Shown: positions 7,310-9,291 of the stretch, in pieces
Layout: each line of letters opens with the position of its first letter
Numbering within the stretch: position 1 is the first letter of the stretch
Source of the DNA: Altimarinus sp964500515
GTDB lineage: Bacteria; Patescibacteriota; Gracilibacteria; BD1-5; UBA6164
Length of the DNA: 9,291 bases
Direction: 5' to 3'
Assembly (NCBI GenBank): GCA_964500515.1
Contig: CAZCNE010000018.1
Coordinates: forward strand, 1-9,291
The notes under the pieces: generated by a model
Databases searched by the model: none
What the model saw: only the letters and a program-made list of their open reading frames with translations
Told to the model about the DNA's origin: nothing
Position numbers and translations under genes: made by a program

Positions 7310-9073
7310 ATGAAAAAATTTAAATTATTACTATTTACAACTTTATTAATTTTATTTTCTTCAGCATATAGTTTAGAACAATTTCAAATTAATAATACAT
7401 ATAATAAGTTTGTTTTAGCTACAGAAAATAAATATGAAATAAAAGAACAATTATTGATTTCTGAAAGATTAAATTATAGAGTTCAGGAACTTTTAAAATC
7501 AAACCAACTTGAAAGTAAAAAAAATTCTATTTTAAAACATTTACTTGTAATTAATACTGAAAAAATTAATTCATTATTACAAAATGATATAAAGCTTAAT
7601 TCTATACAGCTTGAAATTGAAGCAAAAGAAAGAAATAAATTAATATTATTTAAAAATCAAATTACAATTCCTAATTATATAAATTCAATTATTTGAAAAA
7701 ATTTAAAATTGTATTATACAAAGGTAAGTGACAATAAATCTTATATTGAATTTATTGAAAATGATAAAATAAAAAAAATTGTATTTAAAAAATATATTGA
7801 AATTGATTCTGATAATTATTTGTCATTAAAAGATAAAAGTTGAGCTATTTTATACTACAATGATAAATTTATTTTTGTAAATGATTATAAAATTGAAGAA
7901 AAAATTCCTTATTCTCAAGCAAAAAAACACTTTAAATTTTTTATAAATAAAAACTATAATTATTTTATAGAAAATTGAAATTATTATTGATATTATTTTG
8001 ATTCTTCAAATTTTATTAATGATTCTTATTGAATTTATTTAAGTAGTTTAGAAGAAATATCAATTTTTCCAGAAAACACAATTTTATATACTATTAACAA
8101 TAAATTTTACTTTATAATAGATTTTGAAAAAAGAAAATTAATTAATAAAAATGTTTTAAATGAAATAAAAAATAAAGATAAAATTCTTTCATATATATAT
8201 GAGGATAAACAATATTATAATTGATATGATGAGGATAGTTTTGAAAAATTGAAATCTTTCTCAAAAGATTTAACTTCTTGATTTGATAATAAAGATCAAA
8301 AAGTTCAAAAAATTTATTCTTGGGTTATTGATAATATAGAATATTCTAATACAAGTGATTTTAGTAAAAAATACATTTTTTCTTGAATAGAAACCTATAA
8401 AAATAAATCTTGAGTTTGTGAATGATATGTAAAACTATTAGCATATATGTTATTTTTTTCATGAATAGAAGATGCAAATATCATAAAATGATATGTTATA
8501 AATGCACCTGATTTTCCACAAATATTACATGCTTGGTTAAATATTTGAGATTTTTATTATGATCCAACTTTTGATGATCCAATTTGAAATGATTGAAATA
8601 TAAATTTTTCAAATTATGTGTATTATAAATTACCTTATGATATTTTTTATGCTAATAGATACAATATTTGAAGTTTACCTGATTCATATAAAACAAAATC
8701 TAAAACTGAATTACAAAGTATAGTTGATAATCAATTGATTAATTTAGTTCAGAAATACAGTAATTCAAACTATAATATTTTAAAAAAATATGAATTTTTT
8801 TATAAAAATAATATAAATTCTTTGGAAGAATTAAATATAAATAAACTTAGCTCTATTATACCTATATACGAAGCAAGTAATTCAAACCTAACATATATAA
8901 TAAACTGAAAAACAGTAAAAATTAAATCATTAAAATATTACACTTTTAAAGAAAATGAAATTTCTGTACTTTTAAATACTATAAAATATGATATAAGTAA
9001 TAAAATAATTTTAAAATGGAATTTCTCAGATTGAAGTTATGAATATAGGTTAGTTTATGAAATTACTAGCTAA
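7310..9073 (+). CDS. Exported protein with transglutaminase-like (papain-fold) domain
   Basis: Encodes 587 residues. A Sec-type signal peptide (MKKFKLLLFTTLLILFSSAYS) is followed by a helical, Lys/Glu/Asn-rich region to about residue 128. A Tyr/Asn/Phe-rich middle segment of unknown fold comes next. A transglutaminase-like domain spans about residues 330-425, with the catalytic triad in the expected order: Cys370 in SGVCEGYVKLLAYML, His407 in LHAWLNI, and Asp418 in YYDPTFDDP. Domains of this class can be proteases, amidases or crosslinking enzymes; the substrate cannot be told from the sequence. About 165 residues without a recognised domain follow. The ATG at 7310 lies 9 nt after the stop of the S41 protease and supplies the signal peptide directly, which supports this start; no Shine-Dalgarno sequence is seen. 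Both genes of the unit encode exported enzymes of protease-like fold, suggesting joint work on envelope or host-surface proteins (inference). Confidence 0.9.
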
Positions 9074-9093
9074 AATAAAATTTAAATAATTTT

Positions 9094-9120
9094 TTGACTT
9101 TTTTGGAAAAAATATATAAT
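9094..9120 (+). promoter_or_regulatory. Possible promoter after the transglutaminase-like gene
   Basis: TTGACT (9094-9099), a 15-bp spacer, and a perfect TATAAT (9115-9120). The spacer is shorter than the usual 16-18. It would drive a short transcript through the hairpin at 9175-9208 to the terminator at 9237-9264. The strong -10 box is the main support. Confidence 0.35.
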
Positions 9121-9143
9121 GAAAATAACTTAACAAAAATTAT

Positions 9144-9215
9144 ATGTTTAAAATAATATTTAATAACAGATTAACTAGAAGACCAATCAGATATATTGGT
9201 TTTTCTAGGGTGTAA
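9144..9215 (+). CDS. Possible 23-residue basic peptide
   Basis: A short frame, ATG to TAA, encodes MFKIIFNNRLTRRPIRYIGF followed by SRV. It has five arginines and one lysine. It lies just after the candidate promoter and before a strong terminator. There is no ribosome binding site, the frame overlaps a hairpin, and a frame this short can occur by chance. I do not recognise it. It could be a small peptide, a leader, or simply part of a noncoding RNA. Confidence 0.2.
   Translation: MFKIIFNNRLTRRPIRYIGFSRV
9175..9208 (+). terminator. Bulged hairpin with internal T tract (terminator or RNA structure)
   Basis: The left arm CTAGAAGACCAAT (9175-9187) pairs with ATTGGTTTTTCTAG (9195-9208): 13 pairs including one G-T, one bulged T, and a 7-base loop. 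The core ACCAAT/ATTGGT plus following T run is the same as in the htpG terminator. The T run is inside the stem in the longer fold, so it may terminate transcription through the shorter fold or be a structured RNA element. Confidence 0.5.
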
Positions 9216-9236
9216 ATTTTATTTTTTACTTTTATT

Positions 9237-9270
9237 AAACCTTTAGAAAAATCTCTAAAGGTTTTTATTT
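9237..9270 (+). terminator. Rho-independent terminator
   Basis: A perfect 11-bp stem (AAACCTTTAGA at 9237-9247 with TCTAAAGGTTT at 9254-9264), a 6-base loop, and a T-rich tail. It is the best terminator in the last 220 bases and would end the transcript of the transglutaminase-like unit or of any small RNA started near 9125. The A-rich left flank means it could also serve a gene entering from the right on the other strand. Confidence 0.8.
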
Positions 9271-9291
9271 TACTTTTTAAATTTTAAATAT

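Noticed and set aside
7310..7696. Short secreted protein of 128 residues ending at TGA
   Set aside because: The same frame continues past this TGA (Gly) to a complete transglutaminase-like domain and a TAA stop at 9071.
1..9291. tRNA, rRNA, insertion sequence or phage genes
   Set aside because: No cloverleaf with a TTCRA arm, no transposase-like frame, no terminal inverted repeats and no phage-type protein was seen on either strand.

Overview
The window is very AT-rich. It reads coherently only if TGA is sense and means glycine (NCBI translation table 25). Read that way, five long genes appear, all on the + strand. With TGA as stop they break into short pieces. Glycine rather than tryptophan is shown by invariant motifs. 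In the Hsp90 motif IGQFGVGFYS all three glycines are TGA. In the S41-protease motif LRNNPGG both final glycines are TGA. The leucine-rich-repeat core SVTSIG ends in TGA in nearly every repeat. TGG still stands for tryptophan. This code is known from Candidatus Absconditabacteria (SR1) and Gracilibacteria (BD1-5), so the organism most likely belongs to one of them. The window cannot decide which, and the tRNA-Gly(UCA) that would read UGA is not in it.

Positions 1-3551 hold two tandem, same-frame paralogues. Each joins a type IV prepilin N-terminus (AFTLVELIVVVVIIAI) and a conserved pseudopilin-like domain to a BspA/TpLRR-type leucine-rich-repeat domain with 22-residue units. The first has about 18 repeats and a TGS-rich linker made of two 33-bp tandem units. 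The second is shorter, with about 9 repeats, and has no ATG at the position where the first paralogue starts. They are probably surface or pilus-associated adhesins. The near-identical DNA blocks shared between them, and the missing start of the second, suggest duplication, gene conversion, or a silent donor cassette.

Positions 3552-5662 form a heat-shock unit. A TTGACA/TATTAT promoter overlaps a CIRCE operator (HrcA site) with the canonical 9-9-9 layout. It is followed by a complete htpG (Hsp90) and a palindromic terminator.

Positions 5671-9073 form a two-gene unit with a 9-nt gap. The first gene is an exported S41 carboxy-terminal processing protease with a PDZ domain and an N-terminal region resembling an S-layer homology (SLH) domain. 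The second is an exported protein with a transglutaminase-like Cys-His-Asp domain. Both should act outside the cytoplasmic membrane.

Positions 9074-9291 contain no long gene. They hold a possible promoter, a possible 23-residue ORF overlapping a hairpin, and a good rho-independent terminator. None of the three visible ATG starts (htpG, S41 protease, transglutaminase-like) is preceded by a recognisable Shine-Dalgarno sequence.
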